Shown: positions 16,470-24,669 of the stretch, piece after piece
Numbering within the stretch: the stretch's first letter is position 1
Layout of the letters: each line of letters begins with the position of its first letter
Source of the DNA: Eubacteriales bacterium
GTDB taxonomy: Bacteria; Bacillota; Clostridia; Lachnospirales; Lachnospiraceae
DNA: 64,000 bases
Assembly (NCBI GenBank): GCA_030536555.1
Contig: JAUNPU010000012.1
Span: forward strand, 50,029 to 114,028
Reading direction: 5' to 3'
The notes under the pieces: model-generated
Seen by the model: only the letters and a program-made list of their open reading frames with translations
Told to the model about the DNA's origin: nothing
Databases searched by the model: none
Program-made: the position numbers and the translations under genes

Positions 16470-18283
16470 GCGACCGCACCTCCTATCTCATACAAAATTT
16501 CCATTAACGGCTGAGAATGAACACCAAATATAATGATGATCACCGCAAAGATGACCAGCGGCGCAAGCATCAGCCAGTTCGGGTCCGACCACTCTTTCCC
16601 CATCCGGCTGCCCGCATCTCCGGCTGTGCCAGCTCCGGCGACACTTCTAACACCTCCAGCCACACCAGCTCCGGTGACACTTCCAGCACCGCCAGCCACA
16701 CCAGCTCCGGCGACACTTCCAGCACCTCCGGTCACCGGCGCATAAGCCCGCACCAGCACCGTCAGCATATAAATCGCCGTCATAAATGCCGAGTACAGCA
16801 GCACGCCCACTGCCAGATACGGCAAGAATCCCGTCCAGCTGCCAGCTGTCGTCCAGCCACCGCCAGCCGCCGTCAAACCGCCAAGGGCATTTCCGCCAAC
16901 GTTCCCGCCAGCCGCCCCGGCTTCCCCGGCAAACATGGCGCCACAGTCAAATGCTGCCCTGGCAATATTCCATTTGCTGATGAATCCCGCAAACAGCGGA
17001 ATCCCGATTAAGGACAGGCTGGCGATGGTCAGGCAGCCGAAGGTCACCGGCATCTGTCTGCCAAGACCGTCCAGCTCGTATACATGCGTTTTTCCCGTCT
17101 GGTGCATCACCGCACCGGCGCAGAAGAACGAGCAGATCTTCATAAATGCGTGGAACACCATATGACTCAGCGCCGCAACCAGTCCCAGCGGACTCATCAT
17201 CGTTGCCGCCAGCAGAATATAGGACAGATTGCTGACCGTCGAGTAGGCAAGCCGCCGTTTCCAGTGGGCTTCCTTCGCTGCCATGGTGGAGCCGAATGCG
17301 ATACTGATCATCGCTGCCGCCATCACAAAACCGTGTGCCCAGGTTCCCCGAAGAAATTCAATTCCAAAACCAAAGTAAGTCAGCCGCAGAATCGCGAAAG
17401 CACCTGACTTTACAACCGCCACCGCATGAAGCAGAGCCGTAACCGGAGTCGGTGCCACGGTAGCCTTCGGAAGCCAGCCGTGCAGCGGGAACAATGCCGC
17501 TTTTACGCCAAATCCGAAAAAGGACAACAGGTATGCCGCCAGCAGCACATTCTTCTTCTCTCCCGCTGCCGCCAGGTTCAGCACGCCGCCGGGCAGGAAA
17601 TTCGTGTTGCCCGCAGCGGAGAATTTCAGCACAAAGACCAGTCCCAGAAATGCGAACGCCGCACCGCCGATGGAATAATACAGATATTTCCGGCTGGCAC
17701 GCCTTGCCTCCCTGGTCATGGGATGCAGCACCAGCGGGAAGGTCACCAGCGTCAGCATCTCGTAAAACAGATACAGGGTGATCAGGTTGCCTGACAGCGC
17801 AATACCGGCAGTAACCCCGTATGTCATCAGATAGAAGGCAAAGAAATCAACCTTCCGCTCCTCATGTCTCATATATTCAAAGGAATACAACACCGCAAGC
17901 GGCCAGAGAAACGCAATCAGCCCGGCAAAAATCCGTCCCATTCCATCCAGTCGGAACATCACGGTCATATCTCCGTACAACCGGAACAGCACCAGTGAGT
18001 CCGTGCTCTGCCCCCATATAAGTGCAGCCAGCACAAGACTGTTCACCACCGTCAGCCCCAGGATATACCACTCAAGCCTGCCAAAATGCAACTTCCCGGC
18101 GACATCTCCCTGTCCGCCCCCGGTCTGCCCCCCATTCCATTCAGGCTTCACCTCATTCCGACCAGACCTCACCTCATTCCGACCAGACTTCACCTTATTC
18201 CGTCCCGCCTGATGCGCCAGCAGCAGAACCATACCGCCGATCAGCGGAAGAAGGGCGGGAACACATAACAACATTCTGTTCAT
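16466..18283 (-). CDS. NuoL/MrpA-like cation antiporter subunit (3rd)
   Basis: Membrane subunit of 605 aa in the NuoL/M family. Channel residues are kept: glutamate in YLFYEMLTLVTFPLVL, lysines in FGFGVKAALFPLHGWLPKA and AVVKSGAFAI. Two low-complexity insertions interrupt it: near residues 28-62 a heptad SGRNEVR-type repeat, and near 520-565 a Gly/Ala/Val repeat made by 36-bp units. GGAGGGAG precedes the ATG. It lacks the MrpB-like C-terminal part of true MrpA; that part is encoded separately upstream (22682-22948 and 21721-22701). Confidence 0.9.
   Translation of the reverse strand: MNRMLLCVPALLPLIGGMVLLLAHQAGRNKVKSGRNEVRSGRNEVKPEWNGGQTGGGQGDVAGKLHFGRLEWYILGLTVVNSLVLAALIWGQSTDSLVLFRLYGDMTVMFRLDGMGRIFAGLIAFLWPLAVLYSFEYMRHEERKVDFFAFYLMTYGVTAGIALSGNLITLYLFYEMLTLVTFPLVLHPMTREARRASRKYLYYSIGGAAFAFLGLVFVLKFSAAGNTNFLPGGVLNLAAAGEKKNVLLAAYLLSFFGFGVKAALFPLHGWLPKATVAPTPVTALLHAVAVVKSGAFAILRLTYFGFGIEFLRGTWAHGFVMAAAMISIAFGSTMAAKEAHWKRRLAYSTVSNLSYILLAATMMSPLGLVAALSHMVFHAFMKICSFFCAGAVMHQTGKTHVYELDGLGRQMPVTFGCLTIASLSLIGIPLFAGFISKWNIARAAFDCGAMFAGEAGAAGGNVGGNALGGLTAAGGGWTTAGSWTGFLPYLAVGVLLYSAFMTAIYMLTVLVRAYAPVTGGAGSVAGAGVAGGAGSVTGAGVAGGVRSVAGAGTAGDAGSRMGKEWSDPNWLMLAPLVIFAVIIIIFGVHSQPLMEILYEIGGAVA
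16629..16736. repeat. 36-bp in-frame tandem repeat
   Basis: Three 36-bp units, each opening CCAGCTCCGG, begin at 16629, 16665 and 16701. They encode a 12-residue Gly/Ala/Val/Ser repeat in a loop of the third antiporter-like subunit. The units are nearly identical, which implies recent expansion. Confidence 0.88.
18147..18209. repeat. 21-bp in-frame tandem repeat
   Basis: Three 21-bp units begin at 18147, 18168 and 18189 (core CACCTCATTCCGACCAGA, the last diverged). They encode heptapeptides SGRNEVR/SGRNEVK after the first membrane segment of the third antiporter-like subunit. Confidence 0.85.
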
Positions 18284-18297
18284 TTACCGCTCCCTCC

Positions 18298-19791
18298 TTA
18301 CAGCACCGACGCTGCGATCTGCTCAAGTGCCGACATAAATGGTACCGGGAAGCATCCAAGAATCAGGGTGGCAAGTGCCATCAGCGCAATCGGCAGCACC
18401 ATCTGCCATGCCGGTTCCTTACCTGCAAGCTTTCTCGTCTCAATCTCGCTCCAGTCAAATTCCGCCCCCGGGAAGAAGCCCTGGATGGTCAGCGGCAGCA
18501 GATATCCTGCCGTCAGCAGCGCACTGACAAGCAGTACCACCGGACCGATATAGCCCCACGCGCCGGTTCCGGAGGACAATGCGCCCTGAGCCAGATACCA
18601 TTTGCTGATAAATCCGGAAAACGGCGGAATACCAATCAGTCCCAGAGAAACCGCCGTGTAGCAGAGCATGGTCTTCGGCATGACTTTGCCCAGTCCGCCC
18701 ATCTGTTCCACGCGGGTCCAGCCGGTCCGGAAAATAACCGCGCCGGCGGTCATGAACAGAGCATTCTTAATCAGGGAGTGGAACACCACATGGGACAGCG
18801 CTCCCACAAATGCCGTCGGCTCCAGCACACTTAAGCCGAACAGGATGTAGGACACCTGGCTGACCGTAGAGTAAGCCAGACGCTTTTTCAGCACCGGCTC
18901 CTTGTATGCCAGCATGGAACCCATGAACACGGTCATCAGAGACAACAGCATCCACACGGTCTGTACCCAGGTACCCCGGATCATGTCCGGTCCGACAATA
19001 TAAAATACCACACGGATCAGTGCCAGCACACCGGCTTTGGTGATCACACCGGACAGCACCGCACTTGCCGGAGCCGGAGCCACCGGATGAGCGGTCGGCA
19101 GCCAGCCGTGCAGCGGGAACATACCCGCCTTGGTTCCAAATCCGATCAGCATGCAGACCATGGCAGTCAGGAACAGACCTTCTTTCCCGGCAAGTCTGTC
19201 AGCCGTCAGAATCCCGCCTGCCACGAATGTCAGATCATCTGTCACCGTCGTCAGGAAGAAGATTCCAAACAGTGCCAGAAATGCACCTGCCACAGAGTAA
19301 AACAGATATTTCACACCGGCCTGTACCGCCCCCTTCGTCCGCTCATGGAGAACCAGCGGCAGGGAGGTCAGCGTCATCAGCTCATAAAATACATAAAATG
19401 TGATCAGGTTTGCCGCCGCATCCAGCCCCATCAGCACACCCAGCACGATCAGGTACCATCCGAAGAAGGAGGTCTCGTGCTCCTCGTGGGTCATGTAGAC
19501 CAGAGCGTAAATCCCCACCAGAAACCAGACCACAGCCGTCAGTCCCGCAAACAGCGCGGTGATCCCATCCACATGCAGAGCCAGACTCACCGTATCGGTC
19601 AGCTGCCACAGAGTCAGGGAACCGCCGCCAGCCAGTGCTGCCACAGCCAGAATCAGACTGACTGCCAGCGCACCGGTCACTGTCAGACTGAGAAGCTTCC
19701 GGTTCTCCCGAAGCTGTCTGTTCATCAGTACCAGAATTCCCAGCACAATGGGAACCAGCACCTGTATGATTAACATGATATTACCATTCAT
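18298..19791 (-). CDS. NuoM/MrpD-like cation antiporter subunit (2nd)
   Basis: Membrane subunit of about 497 aa. Conserved glutamate in YVFYELMTLTSLPLVL; lysines in FGTKAGMFPLHGWLP and LSGVITKAGVLAL; the motif KRLAYSTVSQVSYI is typical of the family. The start at 19791 (MNGNIMLII) follows AAAGGAG; an extension to 19827 has none. It is not preceded or followed by a quinone- or NADH-handling subunit. It is predicted to contribute one of four ion channels in the Mrp/Mbh-like complex. Confidence 0.9.
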   Translation of the reverse strand: MNGNIMLIIQVLVPIVLGILVLMNRQLRENRKLLSLTVTGALAVSLILAVAALAGGGSLTLWQLTDTVSLALHVDGITALFAGLTAVVWFLVGIYALVYMTHEEHETSFFGWYLIVLGVLMGLDAAANLITFYVFYELMTLTSLPLVLHERTKGAVQAGVKYLFYSVAGAFLALFGIFFLTTVTDDLTFVAGGILTADRLAGKEGLFLTAMVCMLIGFGTKAGMFPLHGWLPTAHPVAPAPASAVLSGVITKAGVLALIRVVFYIVGPDMIRGTWVQTVWMLLSLMTVFMGSMLAYKEPVLKKRLAYSTVSQVSYILFGLSVLEPTAFVGALSHVVFHSLIKNALFMTAGAVIFRTGWTRVEQMGGLGKVMPKTMLCYTAVSLGLIGIPPFSGFISKWYLAQGALSSGTGAWGYIGPVVLLVSALLTAGYLLPLTIQGFFPGAEFDWSEIETRKLAGKEPAWQMVLPIALMALATLILGCFPVPFMSALEQIAASVL

Positions 19792-19836
19792 AACATTTCT
19801 CCTTTTTACGTTTGCTTCCAGCTGCACGGCTGCACG

Positions 19837-21330
19837 TCAGCCAAACATCGCCAGCCCGTCTCCAATCGCCCGAACAATCGGCTGGGAGCAAAGACCCAGC
19901 ACCAGATTCAGCAGAATAAAGCAGAGGATTGCCCCTTTCAGCATTCCGGACTGAATTCGGAATCTGCCCGTTTTCTCACCATCCGGATTCTTTGTATACA
20001 GCGTGATCACCAGACGCAGGAAATAGACTGCATTCAGCACGGTACTCACTGCCAGACCGATCAGGGTCAACGGCATTTTATGGGGACTCTGCAGTGCAGA
20101 GGTGGCAAACAGCAGCTTTGAAATAAATCCGGACAGCATCGGGAAACCTACCATGGAAAAGGCTCCCACGGCAAATCCCACGCCCGCCAGCGGATTCCGG
20201 TATCCGGCACCGCGAAGGCTTCGGTAGTCCTTCTTCTCCCCCGACACCTCGTAGAGACCCACGGCGCTGATAAACAAAAGCGCTTTGGTTGCCGAGTGAG
20301 AGAACATGTGGAATACGGCGGCAATCATGCCTGCCTCCGTTCCCAGACCGATACCCATGTAAATATAGCCGATCTGCGCCACCGAGGAGTAGGCGATCAT
20401 CCGGCGGGTGTCCTGTTCCAGAATCGCATGGACCGATCCCATGATCATTCCCGCCAGACCAAACAGAAACAGCACATTTACCAGACGGCTGGCGATGACA
20501 TTTTCCACACCCAGCACCCGGTAGAATATCTTGATCAGCAGGAAAATATATCCCTTTGACACCAGGCCGGACAGGATTGCGCTGGCCGTCGGCGTCGCAA
20601 ATCCGTAGGTATCCGGAATCCAGGAGTGGAACGGATACAGACCGCTCTTGATGGCAAGACCCACGCTGATTACCGCAAGGATTACCAGCATGGGAATCTC
20701 GTAGGCACCTGCTGCCACAATCTTCGCCACCGACTCCTTTGCCGGACTCATCAGCAGATGTCCCGTCACATCATAGAGCAGGGTCAGACCGATCAGGAAC
20801 AGACCGGAACCAAGCTGGCTCATGATCATGTAGCGGATCGCTGCGGAGAAGCTGCGGCCCTTCTGACGGATCATGATCAGACCACAGCCGGCGATGGTGT
20901 TGATCTCCACGAACACATACGCCGTGAACAGGTCGTTGGTATAGATCAGCGCCAGCAGGGAGCTGAGCATCAGATCAATCATAATATAAAACAGGTTCAG
21001 CTTCTCCGGCTCCACATCCAGAAACGTATGGCTCATACCGCCAACGACTGCCAGAAGCATGACCACACCGAAAATCAGCGCTGTCAGTCCTTCCAGCACA
21101 CCGGCGCGGATCTCATTGCCCCAGGGTGCCGGAAAATGTCCCATCATATAGGTATAGCTCTCTCCCGTGGAGAGACAGAATGCCAGAACCGCCGCCGACA
21201 TGCAGGTGGTGAGGACAATGGCAGCCACGCTCACATTTCTCGCCTGCTTTCCGTTCAGCGCGGACGACAGGATGCCGGAGAACATGGCGATTACGATGGA
21301 AAAGAAAGGAAAGTTCTGTACAAAACTCAT
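19837..21330 (-). CDS. mrpD: MrpD/MbhH-like cation antiporter subunit (1st)
   Basis: Membrane subunit of 497 aa following the MrpC-like gene, the position of MrpD/MbhH. Conserved glutamate in YVFVEINTIAGCGLI; lysines in LAIKSGLYPFHSWIPD and LSGLVSKGYIFL; RRMIAYSSVAQIGYIYMG is the family loop. It overlaps the upstream gene by four bases (ATGA), so translation is coupled. In Mrp and Mbh complexes this subunit carries a Na+/H+ path. Confidence 0.92.
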   Translation of the reverse strand: MSFVQNFPFFSIVIAMFSGILSSALNGKQARNVSVAAIVLTTCMSAAVLAFCLSTGESYTYMMGHFPAPWGNEIRAGVLEGLTALIFGVVMLLAVVGGMSHTFLDVEPEKLNLFYIMIDLMLSSLLALIYTNDLFTAYVFVEINTIAGCGLIMIRQKGRSFSAAIRYMIMSQLGSGLFLIGLTLLYDVTGHLLMSPAKESVAKIVAAGAYEIPMLVILAVISVGLAIKSGLYPFHSWIPDTYGFATPTASAILSGLVSKGYIFLLIKIFYRVLGVENVIASRLVNVLFLFGLAGMIMGSVHAILEQDTRRMIAYSSVAQIGYIYMGIGLGTEAGMIAAVFHMFSHSATKALLFISAVGLYEVSGEKKDYRSLRGAGYRNPLAGVGFAVGAFSMVGFPMLSGFISKLLFATSALQSPHKMPLTLIGLAVSTVLNAVYFLRLVITLYTKNPDGEKTGRFRIQSGMLKGAILCFILLNLVLGLCSQPIVRAIGDGLAMFG

Positions 21331-21719
21331 GACCGCTCCTCCCTCTTCACATGCATCAGGATTTCATCCATATCCAGTGAATGATATTTGCCGTACAGCC
21401 GCATAGTCAGCGCCAGCATCAGCGCCGTGGTGCTGACAGACACCACGATACCGGTCAGCACAAGGCCGCTGGGCACCGGGTTGATGTACACGTCTACATC
21501 CTGAATTCCATCCACCACAATCGGCACCATCCTGCCTTCAATATAGCCCTTGGCTGCAAGGAACAGATAGATGGCCGTATCCATAATATTCATCCCCATG
21601 ATCTTCTTGATCAGATTGCGATGCAGCAGAAGCATGGTAAATCCGATTCCGAACAGAATCACAGCTGCGGTTTCCTCAATGCTCCGTCCGAAAATCTCCG
21701 TCAGGGTTCCAAAACCCAT
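21327..21719 (-). CDS. mrpC: MrpC/NuoK-like antiporter subunit
   Basis: Small membrane subunit of 130 aa homologous to MrpC, MnhC and NuoK, with three helices. Family features: ILFGIGFTMLLLHRNLIKKIMGMNIMD and the second half VPSGLVLTGIVVSVSTTALMLAL. GGAGG lies eight bases before the ATG at 21719; the longer reading from 21788 overlaps the previous gene and is rejected. Its place between MnhB-like and MrpD matches Mrp and Mbh operons. Confidence 0.92.
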   Translation of the reverse strand: MGFGTLTEIFGRSIEETAAVILFGIGFTMLLLHRNLIKKIMGMNIMDTAIYLFLAAKGYIEGRMVPIVVDGIQDVDVYINPVPSGLVLTGIVVSVSTTALMLALTMRLYGKYHSLDMDEILMHVKREERS

Positions 21720-21720
21720 A

Positions 21721-22701
21721 TCACATGCCTCCTTTCCGGAATAACGCATAAAATGCATACATGGTGCAGGCAACCACAAGTCCCACACAGATGTTCAGCG
21801 GCAAGATCAGTCCGCTGCTGAGAATCGCCCCCGGCGTTCCCGTGGGAATGCCGCTGGGAATATGGTTGGCACCGGTAAAGAACGAATAGCTCTTTGCCAC
21901 ACAGTAAAAGGTCAGCGCACACAGGGTCACTTTCCGATAGGTCCGCTCCGTAAACAGCCTGCCCGTCTTCTGAAATCCAAAGGCATTCAGATACAGAATC
22001 AGCCCGGAGCCCAGCACCGCACCGCCGGAAAAGCCGCCGCCCGGTGACAGATGACCGTTCAGCACAATGTAAATGCCGAAAATCATGATGACCGGCACCA
22101 GCACACAGGCACATTTCTGCAGGATGATATCATTTTTCGGCTCATACAGACGGTCGTTGGTCTCCTCTGAGATTTTCCGCTGTCGGTCGTCGTGACTGCT
22201 CCGGTCGATGCGAAGAAGTACCAGCACACAGCAGGACGCGATAAACAGTACACAGGACTCGCCAAAGGTATCAAAGGCACGGTAATCCAGAATCATACCG
22301 GTGACAATATTTACCGCACCGGTCTCCTGAAGTCCGCTCTCGATGTAGCGGGCAGCCACCTCATTGTTGGCTGGATTGGATGCTTCTCCGAACACCGGCA
22401 GATAGACAACCGTCCATAACAGCACGAAAATAATCGCCGCGCAGAGCAGCACCGACATTACCTGATACACTCTGCGGTACAGCTTTAAGCCCTTCTGCTC
22501 CCGATACTCTTCCAGACGCCTTATGCGGTCGGAATCCGCCGGGATGGTGGAAATCTCCCCAGCCTCAGCAGCGTTCCCGCCCGCCCGGCGGCTCAAGTCC
22601 ACCGTCTCCATCCCGTCAGCCAGCAGGTCTACCTCGCCGTCCACCCAGCCCCTGAACTTCTTCCAGAGGCTGTTCTCATAATTATCTTTCCTTCTGCTCA
22701 T
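21721..22701 (-). CDS. MbhE-MbhF/MnhB fusion protein of the antiporter complex
   Basis: Membrane protein of 326 aa with two known modules. About residues 85-165 resemble MbhE / the end of MrpA (TGMILDYRAFDTFGESCVLF). The C-terminal half is an MnhB/MrpB domain (GIYIVLNGHLSPGGGFSGGAVLGS and NHIPSGIPTGTPGAILSSG). In archaeal Mbh these are separate genes; here they are fused, with a charged cytosolic N-terminal extension of about 70 residues. The start at 22701 follows AAAGGAGG. It overlaps the end of the DUF4040 gene. Confidence 0.88.
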   Translation of the reverse strand: MSRRKDNYENSLWKKFRGWVDGEVDLLADGMETVDLSRRAGGNAAEAGEISTIPADSDRIRRLEEYREQKGLKLYRRVYQVMSVLLCAAIIFVLLWTVVYLPVFGEASNPANNEVAARYIESGLQETGAVNIVTGMILDYRAFDTFGESCVLFIASCCVLVLLRIDRSSHDDRQRKISEETNDRLYEPKNDIILQKCACVLVPVIMIFGIYIVLNGHLSPGGGFSGGAVLGSGLILYLNAFGFQKTGRLFTERTYRKVTLCALTFYCVAKSYSFFTGANHIPSGIPTGTPGAILSSGLILPLNICVGLVVACTMYAFYALFRKGGM

Positions 22702-22948
22702 CTTCAGCCTCCTTTCGGATTGCATTGATCTTCTTTAACGTAACAAAGAACAGAATACTGGTCACTCCGGCACCTACCGCCGCCTCTGTGATTGCCAGAT
22801 CCGGCGACTGCAAAAGCACCCAGATCACACACATGATCAGGCTGTAGGACATAAAAATAATGATGGAGGTCAGCAGGTCCTTCGTAAATGCCACGGAAAC
22901 CGCGCAGACGATCAGACAAAGCAGCAGCAATATCTCAAATATTCTCAT
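22682..22948 (-). CDS. DUF4040/MbhD-like antiporter subunit
   Basis: Protein of 88 aa with three helices, matching the DUF4040 segment that forms part of the MrpA C-terminus and the separate MbhD in archaeal hydrogenases. Key run: LQSPDLAITEAAVGAGVTSI. It overlaps mrpG upstream by four bases and the MbhE-F fusion downstream by 20. Confidence 0.9.
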   Translation of the reverse strand: MRIFEILLLLCLIVCAVSVAFTKDLLTSIIIFMSYSLIMCVIWVLLQSPDLAITEAAVGAGVTSILFFVTLKKINAIRKEAEDEQKER

Positions 22949-23343
22949 TCCCGTCCACCTCCATTTTCATTCTCAGTCCCCATAGCTTCTGCCTGTCCGC
23001 TCCCGGCTGCTTTCTCCGTCTCTTTTCGAATCACCTGAATCTCGCCCAGGCTCTCATCTGTCGTCGCCTCCAGACGGCTGATCATATGACCGGATACCGG
23101 GCTTGCCATCCAGAAGAACAGGATGACCAGAAACAGCTTCAGGGAATCCATGGACCATCCGCGCATCAGGATCAGTCCCAAAAATACGAACAGAATTCCC
23201 AGCGTATCGCCAAGGGCCGCCGCATGCATACGATTCAACGCCCTGTCAAACCGGTTCACCCCAAACACCGCCAGCACCATAAAGAGGATGCCGATGACAA
23301 AGCATACGACCGCCACCGCAAATCTGCACCACTCAAATATCAT
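22945..23343 (-). CDS. mrpG: MrpG-like antiporter subunit
   Basis: Protein of 132 aa with three helices. The MnhG/MrpG signature is GVNRFDRALNRMHAAALGDTLG. A short charged C-terminal tail (EKAAGSGQAEAMGTENENGG) is extra. It overlaps mrpF by four bases upstream and the DUF4040 gene by four downstream, indicating tight translational coupling. Confidence 0.93.
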   Translation of the reverse strand: MIFEWCRFAVAVVCFVIGILFMVLAVFGVNRFDRALNRMHAAALGDTLGILFVFLGLILMRGWSMDSLKLFLVILFFWMASPVSGHMISRLEATTDESLGEIQVIRKETEKAAGSGQAEAMGTENENGGGRE

Positions 23344-23795
23344 TTCGCGTCCTCCCTTTCTGTCTTCATTTCCACCGGATTCCGGCTGTCGCCATGCTTT
23401 TCTGCAGCCTCCACCGGATTCCGGCTGTTGTCGTGCTCCTCTGCAATCACCACCGGATGCTGTCTGGCGACGTTATCCTCGATGGCTTCCATCGTCGCTT
23501 TCATATGCTTCTTCTGAAGATATACACCTGTGTAAACCTTACACAGAACCACCACGCCCAGAAAGCTGATCATGGCATAGATCAGGCAGATATCCACCAG
23601 ATAGTTTTCATTGAGATACACAGACAGAATTGCAATGATCGTAATGATTTGCGTTCCCACCATATTGACTGCAATGATGCGGTCTGCGGTTCTCGGGCCG
23701 CGAACCGACCGGAGAATACTGAGGATGACCAGCACAGCCAGTACCAGCACGGCCACCAGAAACAGTATGTGATATGCACTTATGATCTGTTCCAT
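23340..23795 (-). CDS. mrpF: MrpF-like antiporter subunit with repeat tail
   Basis: Protein of 151 aa. The first about 95 residues are a normal MrpF: three helices and the motif RGPRTADRIIAVNMVG. The rest is a hydrophilic tail in which a 13-residue unit with SRNPVE is repeated, encoded by 39-bp DNA repeats at 23372-23460. MrpF proteins are usually about 90 aa, so the tail is an addition. The start overlaps mrpE by 16 bases. Confidence 0.92.
   Translation of the reverse strand: MEQIISAYHILFLVAVLVLAVLVILSILRSVRGPRTADRIIAVNMVGTQIITIIAILSVYLNENYLVDICLIYAMISFLGVVVLCKVYTGVYLQKKHMKATMEAIEDNVARQHPVVIAEEHDNSRNPVEAAEKHGDSRNPVEMKTEREDAK
23372..23460. repeat. 39-bp in-frame tandem repeat
   Basis: CCACCGGAT recurs at 23372, 23411 and 23450 with a 39-bp period; two full units and a partial one. 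They encode 13-residue repeats in the MrpF tail. Confidence 0.82.
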
Positions 23796-24262
23796 CGCTC
23801 TACCTCCGTTTCCATTTTCTCAAGCAGCTCCACAAACACGGATTCTTCCATTCCCTCTGCCAGCTCCCGGTCCAGACAGTGTACATAGAAATGATTCTCC
23901 TCCACGGACACAGTGATGGTTCCGGGGGTCAGGGTAATGGAATTGGCGAGCATGACCTGAAACAGCCCGCTCTTCAAATCCGTATCAAAATACACAAACG
24001 CCGGTTCCGGCTGCAGCTCCGGTGACAGGATGATCTTCATCACGCAGACATTGGCCTTGACGATTTCCTTCACCAGCACCCAGAAGTACTGTACCAGCAG
24101 CGGAAACAGACGAAACAGCAGCAGTTCCTTTTTCAGGCTATAGTCCATGTATCGGCAGATAAACGCAAAAAGGGCGGCAGAAATCACAAATCCAAAGGCG
24201 CAGATTTCTGCCGTCACTTTTCCATTTAATATCAGCCATACAAGAAAAAATAACAAAAACAT
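23780..24262 (-). CDS. mrpE: MrpE-like antiporter subunit
   Basis: First gene of the antiporter operon, 160 aa. MnhE/MrpE family: two N-terminal helices, then a cytosolic domain with ANSITLTPGTITVSVEENHFYVHCLD, the family signature. GAGGAGG precedes the ATG. The operon order from here is E-F-G-DUF4040-(MbhE-F)-C-D-D-D-D, which is the order of archaeal mbhA-H followed by three extra antiporter-like genes. Confidence 0.93.
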   Translation of the reverse strand: MFLLFFLVWLILNGKVTAEICAFGFVISAALFAFICRYMDYSLKKELLLFRLFPLLVQYFWVLVKEIVKANVCVMKIILSPELQPEPAFVYFDTDLKSGLFQVMLANSITLTPGTITVSVEENHFYVHCLDRELAEGMEESVFVELLEKMETEVERWNRS

Positions 24263-24308
24263 GATATTCCTCCTCTGTTCAGCTTTAATTTTTTATGAAC
24301 CACGCCTA

Positions 24309-24337
24309 ATTATACCGCGTTCTTTTGATAAAAACAA
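24309..24337 (-). promoter_or_regulatory. Promoter of the antiporter operon
   Basis: Minus strand: -35 TTGTTT (24332-24337), 17-bp spacer, -10 TATAAT (24309-24314), about 45 bp upstream of mrpE. It lies downstream of the rpmF terminator, so the operon is transcribed on its own. Confidence 0.62.
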
Positions 24338-24401
24338 CCAAAAAGTCAGCAGTTTTTCACCGACTTCTCCGTATTTATTGATAATGTCCCCTGTCTGCGA
24401 T

Positions 24402-24447
24402 GCAGAAAAAAAGCCTCTGACGGAATTGGCTTCCCTCAAAGGCTTTT
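24402..24447 (-). terminator. Terminator after rpmF
   Basis: Inverted repeat AAAAGCCTCTGA (24409-24420) / TCAAAGGCTTTT (24436-24447), twelve paired positions with one wobble, continuing into a T run in the minus-strand reading. It ends the yceD-rpmF transcript and separates it from the antiporter operon. Confidence 0.85.
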
Positions 24448-24483
24448 GTTTGATCCTGTTCTGCTATGCAGCTTCCGTGAAGA

Positions 24484-24666
24484 TTAGTCCTCTACAGAAA
24501 CAATCTCTTTCTTGTTGTAAGAACCGCAAGCTTTGCAGACTCTGTGAGGCATCATCAGTGCGCCGCACTTGCTGCACTTTACTAAGTTCATAGCGCTCAT
24601 TTTCCAGTTAGCTCTACGTTTGTCACGTCTTGCTTTGGAAGATTTATTCTTTGGGCAAATAGACAT
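24484..24666 (-). CDS. rpmF: Ribosomal protein L32
   Basis: Large-subunit ribosomal protein, 60 aa. N-terminal SKARRDKRRANWK is typical, and four cysteines in CSKC...CKAC form the zinc ribbon, so this is the zinc-binding C+ form. It lies 3 bp after yceD, a nearly universal arrangement. It is normally followed by plsX, which here is 12 kb away. Confidence 0.98.
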   Translation of the reverse strand: MSICPKNKSSKARRDKRRANWKMSAMNLVKCSKCGALMMPHRVCKACGSYNKKEIVSVED

Positions 24667-24669
24667 GGT

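Noticed and set aside
14415..24262. Respiratory complex I or group 4 hydrogenase operon
   Set aside because: No NuoB, C, D, H, I or hydrogenase large or small subunit genes are present; MrpE, F, G and MnhB-like genes mark it as an Mrp/Mbh antiporter set.
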